NCBI RefSeq assembly: GCF_020037015.1
Contig: NZ_JAIQDE010000015.1
Span: forward strand, 140,941-204,940
Direction of reading: 5' to 3'
Source: Corallococcus sp. AS-1-6
GTDB lineage: Bacteria > Myxococcota > Myxococcia > Myxococcales > Myxococcaceae
DNA: 64,000 nt
Positions 48,568-57,228 of the stretch are shown here, piece by piece. Numbering within the stretch: position 1 is the stretch's first letter; every line of letters starts with the position of its first letter. The notes beneath the pieces are model-generated. The model saw only the letters and a list, made by a program, of their open reading frames with translations, was not told the origin of the DNA and searched no databases. A program made the translations under genes and the position numbers.

Positions 48568-50250
48568 CTAGCGCCCACCGAGCCGACCCGAGGCATACGC
48601 CTCGCGATTGCCCGAGCGGGAGGGCTTTCCAGAGGTGGACTTGAGCAGCGAGCCCGGCTCGCAGAGCGCCACGTCCTTGAGACCGAGGCTCAGCCGAAGC
48701 GCCACTTCCTGGCGGATGCGGACCGCCAACGCTCGAGGATCCTCCAGGTCCGGTTCGGGCTCCACACAGACCACGACCTCCTCGGTGCCCATCTGCTCGG
48801 AGGGGATGCCGAAGGCGACCACGCGGCCCGCCCTGCAGCCTGGAACGGCCGCGACGACCTCCTCGATATCCTCCGGGTACAGGTTGGTTCCCCGGTGGAT
48901 GATGAGGTCCTTCAGCCGCCCCGTCACGAAGAGCTCTCCCTCCGCGAGATAGCCCAGGTCGCCTGTCCGGAACCACCCGTCCTCCGTTCGCGAGGCGGCG
49001 GTGGCCTCCGGGTTGGCGAGGTACCCTTCGAAGAGGCTCGGGCTCCGGATTTCGATCTCTCCGATCCGTCGCTCTCCACGGTGGGAGATCCGCACCTCGC
49101 AGCCCCCGATGGGGATGCCACTCGAAGCGAAGACCTTGTCCTCGGCGCTCGGTGGACGGGCCCCCAGCGCAACCGCCTCTCCTCCCGTCAGGAGCGGGGC
49201 GCGCCGCACCCGGTCGAGCCGCAGGGGAAGACCCATGGGCGTCTGGGTCACGGCGAAGGTGTTCTCCGCCATCGCATAGGAGCCCTGAAGCTGCTCCCAG
49301 CGGACGCCGTGAGGCCCCATGCGCTCGACAAACCTTGCCAGCGTCGCGGGCCGCACCGGCTCACCGCAGTTGATGAAGGCGCGCACTCGCCCGAAATCCA
49401 TGTCGCCCAGGTCTTCGGCGCGTGTGCGCTGGGCCAGCAGCTCGAAGGCGAAGTTCGGCATCCAGACGAGAGTCCCCGCCGAATCCGCTATCACCCGCCA
49501 CAGTGACTGCGGCCGCTGCACCCAATCGAAGGGAGAGAGATGGACGGAGGGCACGCCCATGAAGCAGGGCAGGAGCAGGCAGGCCACGAGCCCCATGTCA
49601 TGGTAGAGGGGCAACCAGCTCACCACCCGGTCTGTCGAGGAGAGGTGGAGGGCTTCCGCATACGCTCGGACTTGCGAGGCCAGCATGGCGTGCGTGATGG
49701 CGACGCCCTTGCGGAGTCCGGTCGTCCCTGACGAGAACTGGAGGAAGGCCACCTTGCTGTCGGAGGCGGGCAGCGGCCCGTCTCCAGCGGGCTCTTCGAG
49801 CAGTTCCCGCAGTGGGATGAGGGCCATCCCGCTGCCGGAGGCAACCCGCCACGCCTGGAAGGCCGGGGCCAGGGCATCCGAATACAGCAGGCACGCCGCG
49901 CCGCTGGCCGAGAGCAGGGGGCTGAAGCTCGCGAAGAATCGCTCCGTGGGCTGCTTGATGGAGGGATGGGAGTAGATCGACGGGATCGCCTCCGCGAAGA
50001 GGGCGCCGAGGAAGGCCAGGGCCTGTTCCCGAGGCGAGGACGACACAATGACAACGATGTCCTCCGGGGCCACCCCTCGCCGCTTCAGGCCGAGCCCGAT
50101 GCCGCGGGCCCGCTCCACCAGCTCCGCCCACGTCAGCTCGAGCGCCTCGCCACCCTGCGCAGGAAACCGGAGCGCCCACTCGTGACCCTGGGAGCGGCCA
50201 TGGTGCTCCAGCCGCTCCCTCAACCTCTCCGGGACCGTGGGCGTCTTCAT
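48568..50250 (-). CDS. Fatty acyl-AMP ligase
   Basis: The 560-residue protein (start at 50250, coupled by ATGA to the gene upstream) has intact adenylation motifs. These are FLQFSSGTTGLRKGV (A3), LPLYHDMGLVACLLLP and GSYAMAENTFAVTQT (A5). FASSGIPIGGCEVRI, GWFRTGDLGYLAEGELFVTG and GRLKDLIIHRGTNLYPEDIE complete the set. The last two are hallmarks of fatty acyl-AMP ligases. These enzymes activate fatty acids as acyl-adenylates and pass them to a carrier protein instead of CoA. The gene upstream ends in a carrier-like domain, which gives a likely partner. It is convergent with the lanC operon, seven bases from its end. Confidence 0.9.
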   Translation of the reverse strand: MKTPTVPERLRERLEHHGRSQGHEWALRFPAQGGEALELTWAELVERARGIGLGLKRRGVAPEDIVVIVSSSPREQALAFLGALFAEAIPSIYSHPSIKQPTERFFASFSPLLSASGAACLLYSDALAPAFQAWRVASGSGMALIPLRELLEEPAGDGPLPASDSKVAFLQFSSGTTGLRKGVAITHAMLASQVRAYAEALHLSSTDRVVSWLPLYHDMGLVACLLLPCFMGVPSVHLSPFDWVQRPQSLWRVIADSAGTLVWMPNFAFELLAQRTRAEDLGDMDFGRVRAFINCGEPVRPATLARFVERMGPHGVRWEQLQGSYAMAENTFAVTQTPMGLPLRLDRVRRAPLLTGGEAVALGARPPSAEDKVFASSGIPIGGCEVRISHRGERRIGEIEIRSPSLFEGYLANPEATAASRTEDGWFRTGDLGYLAEGELFVTGRLKDLIIHRGTNLYPEDIEEVVAAVPGCRAGRVVAFGIPSEQMGTEEVVVCVEPEPDLEDPRALAVRIRQEVALRLSLGLKDVALCEPGSLLKSTSGKPSRSGNREAYASGRLGGR

Positions 50251-51968
50251 TCGGGCGGGGTCAGGGCGACCGCGAGCTTGCGCGGGGTGTTGTGGATGAA
50301 GAGGTCCGGACAGGTGACTCCACATCGCTCCTCGATGGTGGCGATGAGGTGGGCGAACGCGAACGAGTCGAGTCCCAGCGCCAGGAAGGTCACATCCGGA
50401 TCCGAGGTGCGTCCGTCGCCGAGGACCTCATTCAGGATCTGCTCCAGCACCGGCGGGCTCGTCCTGGCGGAGCGCTGCTCCCGCGGGCGAGTCCGGTGTT
50501 CGGAGCGGGTCCCTGTCTCTTCTGTCGGCGCGGCTTCCTGGGCCCGCGCTCGTGGAGGGCCGGGGGGCCAGCTCGTGAGCAACTGCGCCAGGGAGGGGAT
50601 GGAGGCGAGCACGGGGGGCAGCAGCGGGGGGCGTACCCACCCCCGCTGCGACAGCATGCAGAGGGTGCCCTCCAGCTCCGCCCACTCGACGAGCTCCTCG
50701 CGCTCGAATGCGCGAGCCATGCATTCGGAGAACAAGCGCTCCATGTCGCAGGGCTGCTCCGCGAGGACCTCGACCAGGTCCTGCTCGAACGGTGATTCGG
50801 CGGAGAGGTCACCCGGCGCTCCCGTCAGCGACAGGGTGAGCGTTGGTGACGGCTTTTCATACCGTGGCATCGGATGGGCGAAACGCAGCTCGAAGGCGAC
50901 CTCCGGCCCGTCTTGCTTGCGGAGCACCTGACCTGGATTGTCTGGGAACGCCTGGGCGAGGAGCGCCTCCAGGGCTCCTTGATGAAAGTCAATCAGGGTG
51001 GGGCCCGCCAGTCCGCGAAGGCTTCCATGGTGGGGATGGCGCAGCACCACCGCATCGGCGGCCTCCCAGCGGGCGGTACACGCGCCATAGACGGGGAACC
51101 GGGTCGCAGCGGCTCCCTGCTGGTAGCCTGCCTCACGTGCTTGCTCCGCGGAGAGCTCTCGAAGGTGGAGATCCACCGGCAACGCCCTGGCCGGGTTTCC
51201 CGCGACGAGGACATGCTCTCCCACGTCCGAGGACACCGCACAGTGGGCCGCCACCACCACGCCCTCTCCCAGACGGGCTCCGCCCGAGAGCGAAACGTGC
51301 TGGCCGAGCCAGCATTGGCGTTCGACCTCGACTCCGAAGCCACGCCGCTGCGACCTGGACTGCGGGTAGCGCTCGACATGGTTTCCACCCTCGAGGGCTG
51401 CGTGCGCTCCGATGGAGCTGGCGCGGACCCTGACGGTGCGCTGGATTTTGACGAAGGGCGCGACGTAGGACTGCTCAACCACGACCCGCGGACCAATCAC
51501 CGCCTGGGGGTCCACCTGGGTTGCCTCGAGCAGCAGCGGCCCTGTCAGGACCGAATGCCCGCGAACCTCACTGTCAATCAATGCGACTCCAGCTCCGTCG
51601 ATGATGGTGAACTCCTCCACCCTGGAGCGTGAGATCAGGACACGCCGCCCCTTTATCTGGACGGAGCTGGCGATGTGGCTTGCGCCATCCAAGAGGTAGA
51701 TGGCTCCCATGGCCCAGAGCTGGCGCAACTCCTGATCCCACCGACGCACAGGCAGCGCGATGAGGGAGTCCGGCTCCTCGACCGAGCGCACGAGCTCTGC
51801 ATCCAGGGAAGCGCTGGCACCCCCCAGCAGGAGCGCACGTCCACCTTGAGGCGTCCGCGCGCCGAGGACGGCATGGGCTGTCCATCTGGGTCTCCAGCCC
51901 GTCTGTTCAAGCACCTGCCCAAGGGCTGCATGGATTTGCGTCTCGATGGAACCGCGCAGGTCGCTCAT
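50247..51968 (-). CDS. Left-handed beta-helix protein fused to a carrier domain
   Basis: The start at 51968 gives a 573-residue protein. Residues about 100-275 contain hexapeptide-like repeats (IDGAGVALIDSEVRGHSVLTG, AVIGPRVVVEQSYV, LGEGVVVAAHCAV). These end in a VAGNPARALPVD segment, as in left-handed beta-helix acyl- and nucleotidyl-sugar transferases. The middle part is unrecognised. An acyl-carrier-like domain closes it, with Ser535 in LGLDSFAFAHLI as the likely phosphopantetheine site and FIHNTPRKLA after it. It is coupled to the fatty acyl-AMP ligase downstream. The simplest reading is that the ligase loads a fatty acid on this carrier and the helix domain transfers it to an acceptor. 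Confidence 0.75.
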   Translation of the reverse strand: MSDLRGSIETQIHAALGQVLEQTGWRPRWTAHAVLGARTPQGGRALLLGGASASLDAELVRSVEEPDSLIALPVRRWDQELRQLWAMGAIYLLDGASHIASSVQIKGRRVLISRSRVEEFTIIDGAGVALIDSEVRGHSVLTGPLLLEATQVDPQAVIGPRVVVEQSYVAPFVKIQRTVRVRASSIGAHAALEGGNHVERYPQSRSQRRGFGVEVERQCWLGQHVSLSGGARLGEGVVVAAHCAVSSDVGEHVLVAGNPARALPVDLHLRELSAEQAREAGYQQGAAATRFPVYGACTARWEAADAVVLRHPHHGSLRGLAGPTLIDFHQGALEALLAQAFPDNPGQVLRKQDGPEVAFELRFAHPMPRYEKPSPTLTLSLTGAPGDLSAESPFEQDLVEVLAEQPCDMERLFSECMARAFEREELVEWAELEGTLCMLSQRGWVRPPLLPPVLASIPSLAQLLTSWPPGPPRARAQEAAPTEETGTRSEHRTRPREQRSARTSPPVLEQILNEVLGDGRTSDPDVTFLALGLDSFAFAHLIATIEERCGVTCPDLFIHNTPRKLAVALTPPE

Positions 51969-52166
51969 GGCTCTTGCAGGGGGCGCTTCGGCGCGAGAAG
52001 CGTATCCCAAGGCATCGCCCCTGCAATCGCCCAACCCTGACTGTCAGTGATGGAGGGGGGACCCGCTCACCCCCGCCCAGGCCCACGGCCCGCTGCGCGC
52101 CGCGGACGGAGGCAGCCGCCACGGGGCGCCGGCCATGGACGGGCCCGGAGGGCAGGTGCCACTGCG

Positions 52167-52189
52167 TTGGCATTCCGCCAATGCATTGG
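52167..52189. promoter_or_regulatory. Overlapping palindromes in divergent intergenic region
   Basis: CCAATGCATTGG (52178-52189) is a perfect 12-bp palindrome. TTGGC (52167-52171) pairs with GCCAA (52177-52181) across five bases. The site lies in the 266-base region between divergent genes starting at 51968 and 52235, 46 bases before the flavin-reductase start, so it is a candidate operator for either gene. Confidence 0.45.
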
Positions 52190-52234
52190 AGGAAGTGCTG
52201 ACCCGGTGGCGGGGCGGGTGGTAGAGACCGGCAC

Positions 52235-52735
52235 ATGACTCAGAGCGGTACTGAAGGGGTGTCGGCCCTGGACTTCCGGGAGGCGATGTCCCGGTGGGCG
52301 AGCGGGGTGGCGGTGGTCTCCGTCCGTGACGCGGACGGGATCGCGGCGACGACGGTCAGCTCCTTCAGCTCCCTCTCCCTGACGCCTCCGCTCATCGTCC
52401 TGGCGCTGCAGCAGTCCTCCCGCACCCTCAAGCGGGTGGAGGCCGCCCACCGCTTCAGTGTGAGCGTGCTGTCCACCACCCAACGCGACGTGGCGGTCCG
52501 CTGCGCGAAGGGGGAGGCCGAAGGCCGGGTGTTCGACGAAGGAGCCTTCGTCCAGGACAGCCTGGTGGGTCTGGCGTGCGCTCTGTTGGATGTGCACCGT
52601 TACGGCGATCACCTGTTGCTGGTGGGCCGTGTGGAGCGCATCCAGCGGGGAGTCGACGCAGCACCGTTGCTCTACTGGAACCGGGCGTATCGCGCGCTGA
52701 CAGCGCACCCGGAGCCAGGGCCCGCCCCGAAGTAG
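52235..52735 (+). CDS. Flavin reductase-like FMN-binding split-barrel protein
   Basis: The 166-residue protein fits the flavin reductase-like family. It has FREAMSRWASGVAVVSV at the N-terminus, the flavin-binding ATTVSSFSSLSLTPPLIVLAL segment split by the family's S-F-x-S-x-S-x-x-P motif, then RFSVSVLSTTQRDVA and LLLVGRVERI. Such proteins reduce FMN or FAD with NAD(P)H, often for a partner monooxygenase; no monooxygenase gene is adjacent. It is followed by sodB after 46 bases on the same strand. Confidence 0.88.
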   Translation: MTQSGTEGVSALDFREAMSRWASGVAVVSVRDADGIAATTVSSFSSLSLTPPLIVLALQQSSRTLKRVEAAHRFSVSVLSTTQRDVAVRCAKGEAEGRVFDEGAFVQDSLVGLACALLDVHRYGDHLLLVGRVERIQRGVDAAPLLYWNRAYRALTAHPEPGPAPK

Positions 52736-52781
52736 CGAACCCGTAGCCGAACCTCACTCAACCCGGAAAGGACGCACCCCA

Positions 52782-53366
52782 ATGCCCTTCACGCTGCCCG
52801 AGCTCCCGTACAAGAAGGACGCGCTGGCCCCGCACATGAGCCAGGAGACGCTGGAGTACCACCACGACAAGCACCACGCGACCTACGTCAACAAGCTCAA
52901 CGAGCTGACCGCCGGCAAGCCCGAGGCCACCCGCTCGCTGGAGGAGGTCATCCTCGGCAGCGACGGCGCCGTGTTCAACAACGCGGCCCAGGTGTGGAAC
53001 CACACCTTCTTCTGGAACTGCATGAAGCCGGCCGGCGGTGGCAAGCCGACGGGGGAGATCGCGGCCGCCATCGACCGCGACTTCGGCTCCTACGACGAGT
53101 TCAAGCGGCAGTTCTCCGACGCCGCCGCCACGCAGTTCGGCTCCGGCTGGGCCTGGCTGGTGAAGGACGGCAACAAGCTGTCCATCATGAAGACGTCCAA
53201 CGCGGACCTGCCGATGAAGCACGGCAAGAAGGCCCTGCTCACCATCGACGTCTGGGAGCACGCCTATTACATCGACTACCGCAACGCGCGCCCCAAGTTC
53301 ATCGAGACCTTCCTCAACAGCCTCGTGAACTGGGACTTCGTGAACGAGAACCTGAAGAACGCCTGA
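52782..53366 (+). CDS. sodB: Iron-type superoxide dismutase
   Basis: The 194-residue protein is full length. It shows the SOD metal ligands His27 in LEYHHDKHHATYV, the His in AAQVWNHTFFWNC, and Asp and His in the DVWEHAYYIDY signature. NHTFFWNCMKP and AATQFGSGWAWLV are typical of the iron-dependent branch, although cambialistic use of manganese cannot be excluded. It has no signal peptide and acts in the cytoplasm to convert superoxide to oxygen and hydrogen peroxide. A 12-bp terminator hairpin follows. Confidence 0.97.
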   Translation: MPFTLPELPYKKDALAPHMSQETLEYHHDKHHATYVNKLNELTAGKPEATRSLEEVILGSDGAVFNNAAQVWNHTFFWNCMKPAGGGKPTGEIAAAIDRDFGSYDEFKRQFSDAAATQFGSGWAWLVKDGNKLSIMKTSNADLPMKHGKKALLTIDVWEHAYYIDYRNARPKFIETFLNSLVNWDFVNENLKNA

Positions 53367-53381
53367 TGTGAAGTGAAGTGA

Positions 53382-53421
53382 CGGGAACCGCGCGGCCCGG
53401 TCCGGAGCGGCGCGGTTCCCG
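53382..53421 (+). terminator. Terminator hairpin after sodB
   Basis: Positions 53382-53393 and 53410-53421 pair perfectly over 12 bp around a 16-base loop, starting 16 bases after the sodB stop. No T-run follows. It also lies just beyond the end of the convergent kinase gene (53429), so it may serve both directions. Confidence 0.65.
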
Positions 53422-53428
53422 GATGCAT

Positions 53429-56158
53429 TCAGCGCCCAGCGGACCGCGCCCCCGCCAATCCCTCCACCAGGAACAGCCGGGAGAGCGCCTCGTTGTAGGT
53501 GTATGCGTAGGACGTTCCGTCCTCGGAGATCGCCAGCGTCATCACGGAGATGAGGCCCGGCATGATGCCCCCCGCCGGGAGGGTCAGGTGCGGCGTGCTC
53601 GCGCCGGTCTTCACGTCGACCCGGGAGACGCGCACCGGGAGCGCGACGCTGCGCAGGTAGAGCGCCGCTCCGCTCGAGTCCCAGCCCACCACCCACTGAT
53701 CCGTGAACCGCCCGGGGACCGTGCCCAGCGGCTCGCCCGTCGCGGAGAACACGCGAAGGCTCCCCGTGTCATCCACCGCCGCCAGCCGTGCTCCATCCGG
53801 GGAGATGGCCGTGGTGAAGCCCGAGCCCTCCGGGGTGATGGGCCGGGGCGCTCCGGCGCCGGGCTCGAACACCCAGAGCCGGGCCGGACGTCCCTCTTCG
53901 TGCGCGCGCAGGAGCAACCGCCTTCCATCCGGGAACCAGCGCGCGGTGAGCACCGTGGTGACGGGCGCGAGTGACAGCGGCCGGGGCTCTCCCGCGCCCG
54001 TGGGCAGCAGCAGGAACTCCATCCGCTCGCCGTAGCGCACCGTCAGCACCTGCTTGCCGTCCGGAGACAGCGCCATGGGGATGCCGTCGCCCAGACGGAC
54101 CGGAGGGGCGCCATCCGAGGTGCGCAGATAGGCGCCGTAGGTGGGGCCCTCCACCTCCGAGCCCTCGGCGAAGAGGAGGGTGCGGCCATCGCGGGACATG
54201 TCCGTCATGAAAGACGAGTCCGACCACGTCAGGTCCCGCTCCGCGCCCGCGTGCCCGAAGGACAGCCCCGTGCGGATCACCGGGTGGTCCACCAGGACGG
54301 AGCCCTCCCGGGAGATGTCATGCAGCACCATCCGCCCGGCGATCCGGTCCACCGGCCGCGTCGTGCCGCGCAGGTCGACCGCGAACAACTCGGAGTCCGC
54401 GCCCGTCCGGGAGGCGGTGAACCACACCTCGCTTCCATCCGGAGCCCACGCCAGCCCCCGGATGCTCGCCCAGTCCGAGGAGAGCTCGCGCGGTGGGCCG
54501 TCCTTCTCCAGCACCCAGACGCCGCCCCGGTCGTCCTTGGGGTGCGCGTGGAACAGGAAGGCGATCCGCGCCCCGTCGGGGGACACGCGTGCGTGGCTGA
54601 TCCACCCCTGGGACTCGAAGCGCACCGTGCCGGGGGGCTGCTCCAGCCGGAAGGTCTCGCCCACGCGGCGCACCACCGCGAGCGGTCCATCCGAGCGTCC
54701 CCAGTCCGCCTCCAGCGCGCCATCGAGCACGGCCCGGGGCGCGCCGCCCGCGAGCGGCATCAGCCCCAGCGTCCCGCTGCCATGGTCGGCGTCGAAGAAG
54801 CGGGGCTCGAGCAGCACCGCCAGCTCCCCCTTCGAGGACGCGGCGAGCACATCCGCGCGCTGTCCCAGCGGTTGTGACAGCGGGCGCTCCGTGCGCGCGC
54901 TGTACAGCTCCGCGGGGCCTCCCTCCCACGCCGCGCCATAGAGCAGCGTGTGCCCGTCCGCGGAGAACCGGGCGCTGAGCACGTGGCCCCGGCGGAACGT
55001 CACGGGGCGGTACGTCGGGCGTGACGCCTGCGCGGCTGGCACCACCGGAGCGACCGGCCGGCTCCCGAACGTCAGGAGGCCACCGGCGACGAGCAGCAGC
55101 AGCACGGCCGCCGCCGCCGCCAGCAGGGCAGGGCGTGGGAGCCCCCGGCGCCGCACGGCCAGGGGTGCACCGCGAGCCGCGAGGGACTCCAGGGCGAAGG
55201 CCAGGTCCTGCGCGGACTGGAACCGGTCCTCCGGGGCCTTGGCCAGACAGCGCGCAATCACCGTCCCCAGCTCCCCCGGCAGGACGGGAGGCGCGTCGCG
55301 GAGCGCGGCGCTCATCCGCTCCACCGGACTGTCACCGCCAAAGGGCGCATGGCCGCTCACGGACTCGTGGAGCACCGCGCCGAGCGAGAACACATCCGCG
55401 CGAGCATCCACGCCCTGACCGCGGATCTGCTCCGGCGCCATGTACCCGGCGGTGCCCACCACCGCGCCACTCTGGGTGAGCGAGGCGGCCTCGATGCGCT
55501 CGGTGAGCCGCGCCAGCCCGAAGTCGAGGATCCGCGCGCTGCCGTTCGAGCACAGGAAGATGTTCGCGGGCTTGAGGTCGCGGTGGATGACGCCCCGCGC
55601 GTGCGCGGCCGCGAGCCCCTGCGACAACTGGATGCCCAGCCGCAGCACCTGCTCCGGTGGCAGCGGCCCCCGCATCAGCCGCGTCCGCAGGGTGGCCCCC
55701 TCCAGCCACTCGGTGACGAGGTACGGCACGTCCTCGTGGGTCCCCACGTCGAACAGGGTGAGCAGGTGGGGATGGGACAGCGCTCCCGCCGCGCGGGCCT
55801 CCTGGCGGAAGCGGGCCAGGCGCTCCGGATCCTGCGCGAACCGCGACGGGAGCACCTTCAGCGCCACGTCCCGCCCCAGCCGTCCATCGCGAGCCCGGTA
55901 CACGTCACCCATCGCGCCGCTGCCCGCGTGGTCGACGATGACGTACGGCCCCACCTGCTCCCCAGGCGCGAACGCCCGGGGAGGAGGCGCCACCTCCACG
56001 AACCGGCCCTCCGCGTGCCACGTCGCCGCGACGGCCGCGAGCAGCGACCCGCAGGCGTCGCAGCGGGACAGGTGCGCCTCGGCGAGGGCGCGCTGCCCGG
56101 ACTGCAGGCGGCCCTCCACGAAGGCGAGAATCGTTTCCTCGGACGGACATCCCGACAT
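53429..56158 (-). CDS. Ser/Thr protein kinase with zinc-finger N-terminus and beta-propeller
   Basis: The 909-residue protein starts with an anti-sigma-type zinc-finger segment (CPSEETILAFVEGRL, AHLSRCDACGSLL). The kinase domain follows, with glycine loop HAGSGAMGDVYRARDG, catalytic HRDLKPANIFL near residue 190, DFGLARL and APEQIRG. A membrane helix lies near residue 345 (LLAAAAAVLLLLVAGG). The C-terminal 530 residues are WD40/TolB-like propeller repeats (for example ISHARVSPDGARIAFLF). The topology gives a cytoplasmic kinase and a periplasmic propeller sensor. It is the last gene of a sigma factor / lipoprotein / kinase unit, 30 bases after the lipoprotein gene. The zinc finger could bind the sigma factor. 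Confidence 0.92.
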   Translation of the reverse strand: MSGCPSEETILAFVEGRLQSGQRALAEAHLSRCDACGSLLAAVAATWHAEGRFVEVAPPPRAFAPGEQVGPYVIVDHAGSGAMGDVYRARDGRLGRDVALKVLPSRFAQDPERLARFRQEARAAGALSHPHLLTLFDVGTHEDVPYLVTEWLEGATLRTRLMRGPLPPEQVLRLGIQLSQGLAAAHARGVIHRDLKPANIFLCSNGSARILDFGLARLTERIEAASLTQSGAVVGTAGYMAPEQIRGQGVDARADVFSLGAVLHESVSGHAPFGGDSPVERMSAALRDAPPVLPGELGTVIARCLAKAPEDRFQSAQDLAFALESLAARGAPLAVRRRGLPRPALLAAAAAVLLLLVAGGLLTFGSRPVAPVVPAAQASRPTYRPVTFRRGHVLSARFSADGHTLLYGAAWEGGPAELYSARTERPLSQPLGQRADVLAASSKGELAVLLEPRFFDADHGSGTLGLMPLAGGAPRAVLDGALEADWGRSDGPLAVVRRVGETFRLEQPPGTVRFESQGWISHARVSPDGARIAFLFHAHPKDDRGGVWVLEKDGPPRELSSDWASIRGLAWAPDGSEVWFTASRTGADSELFAVDLRGTTRPVDRIAGRMVLHDISREGSVLVDHPVIRTGLSFGHAGAERDLTWSDSSFMTDMSRDGRTLLFAEGSEVEGPTYGAYLRTSDGAPPVRLGDGIPMALSPDGKQVLTVRYGERMEFLLLPTGAGEPRPLSLAPVTTVLTARWFPDGRRLLLRAHEEGRPARLWVFEPGAGAPRPITPEGSGFTTAISPDGARLAAVDDTGSLRVFSATGEPLGTVPGRFTDQWVVGWDSSGAALYLRSVALPVRVSRVDVKTGASTPHLTLPAGGIMPGLISVMTLAISEDGTSYAYTYNEALSRLFLVEGLAGARSAGR

Positions 56159-56188
56159 GGTGGGACGCGACTCTACGGGCGTTCGCGC

Positions 56189-57151
56189 TCAGGGCAGAAG
56201 CGGGGGCACCGCCACCCGGTACGCGCGGAAGGGCAGGGCCGGGGTCCCCGGCGTGCCGAAGAAGAACCCCATCTGCGACTCCAGCACCCACGCGCCGTCC
56301 TTCGTGATCGCGGCGGCGGTCGGCTCCACGAAGCCATTGGCGAGCACCTCCTTCGCGCCAGCGCCTTCACCGAGCGTCACCAGCGAAGCCCGACCCGGCG
56401 TGTTCTCCACGACGAACAGCCGGCCCGAATCCACCCACTCGACCCCGTCCGGCGTCTCCAGGGCCGGCGTCACCGGGATGGTCACGGGCGCCGCCGCGCT
56501 CCCATCCGGCTGGATGTCGATGGAGAACAGCGCGCCCGTGTCGCTCTTCACGACGTAGAGCCGGTTCGCCCCGTCGTAGGCGATGCCGTTGAGGGTGATG
56601 AGGCCCGGCTCGGAGGGCTCGTACGCGGCATCCGCGGACCACGTGTCGAGCGCCGTCCCACCCACCGGCAGCCGGAAGACCGCGTTCCCGAACGAGTCCG
56701 TCACGTACACGTTGCCCGCGGCATCGACGGCGACGTCGTTGCAGAAGCTGACCTGGCTGGGCATGGCATGGCTGGACTTGAGGGCACCCGTGGAGAGCGC
56801 ATACCCGTTCAGGTACGACGCCTGCGCGGGCAGCAGCAGGTCGTCGTAGGTGCAGGCCCAGAGCGTGTCGTGGGCCTCGTCCACCTCGAGCCCGTAGACG
56901 CCGAACGAGGCCCGGCTCGGGACGAAGACCTCGGCCCCCAGCGAGCCCGGCTTGACGCGAGCGATGGCGCCGGTGCCCAGGCTGCCCGCGTAGAGCGTGC
57001 CGTCCTTCGAGGCCGCGATGCCCTCCGGGAAGAAGGCCTCGCCGGGCCACTGGACCTCGGTGGGGATGGCGGGGGCATCGTCGGGGAACGGCTCGCAGGC
57101 GGAGACGGTGGCGGCGAGGGTGACGACGGACAGCCAGGAAGAGACGCGCAT
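56189..57151 (-). CDS. SMP-30/NHL-type beta-propeller lipoprotein
   Basis: The start at 57151 gives a lipoprotein signal with lipobox TVSAC (Cys19). The 320-residue protein then reads as a six-bladed propeller of the SMP-30/gluconolactonase or NHL type: FFPEGIAASKDGTLYAGSL, YGLEVDEAHDTLWACTYD, NDVAVDAAGNVYVTDSFG and LETPDGVEWVDSGRLFVVE. The pattern of E-G-I/D-G-V with following strands is clear, but sugar-lactonase catalytic residues cannot be confirmed by eye. It should be anchored to a membrane facing the periplasm. It lies between a sigma factor and a kinase whose periplasmic domain is also a propeller. Confidence 0.82.
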   Translation of the reverse strand: MRVSSWLSVVTLAATVSACEPFPDDAPAIPTEVQWPGEAFFPEGIAASKDGTLYAGSLGTGAIARVKPGSLGAEVFVPSRASFGVYGLEVDEAHDTLWACTYDDLLLPAQASYLNGYALSTGALKSSHAMPSQVSFCNDVAVDAAGNVYVTDSFGNAVFRLPVGGTALDTWSADAAYEPSEPGLITLNGIAYDGANRLYVVKSDTGALFSIDIQPDGSAAAPVTIPVTPALETPDGVEWVDSGRLFVVENTPGRASLVTLGEGAGAKEVLANGFVEPTAAAITKDGAWVLESQMGFFFGTPGTPALPFRAYRVAVPPLLP

Positions 57152-57228
57152 GGGGCTTTCCTCGGTGAGGCCCGGAAGGGGCCTTTCGACGCCCTGACAC
57201 CGGCCGGGAAATCCCTTGCAGCGAAAGT

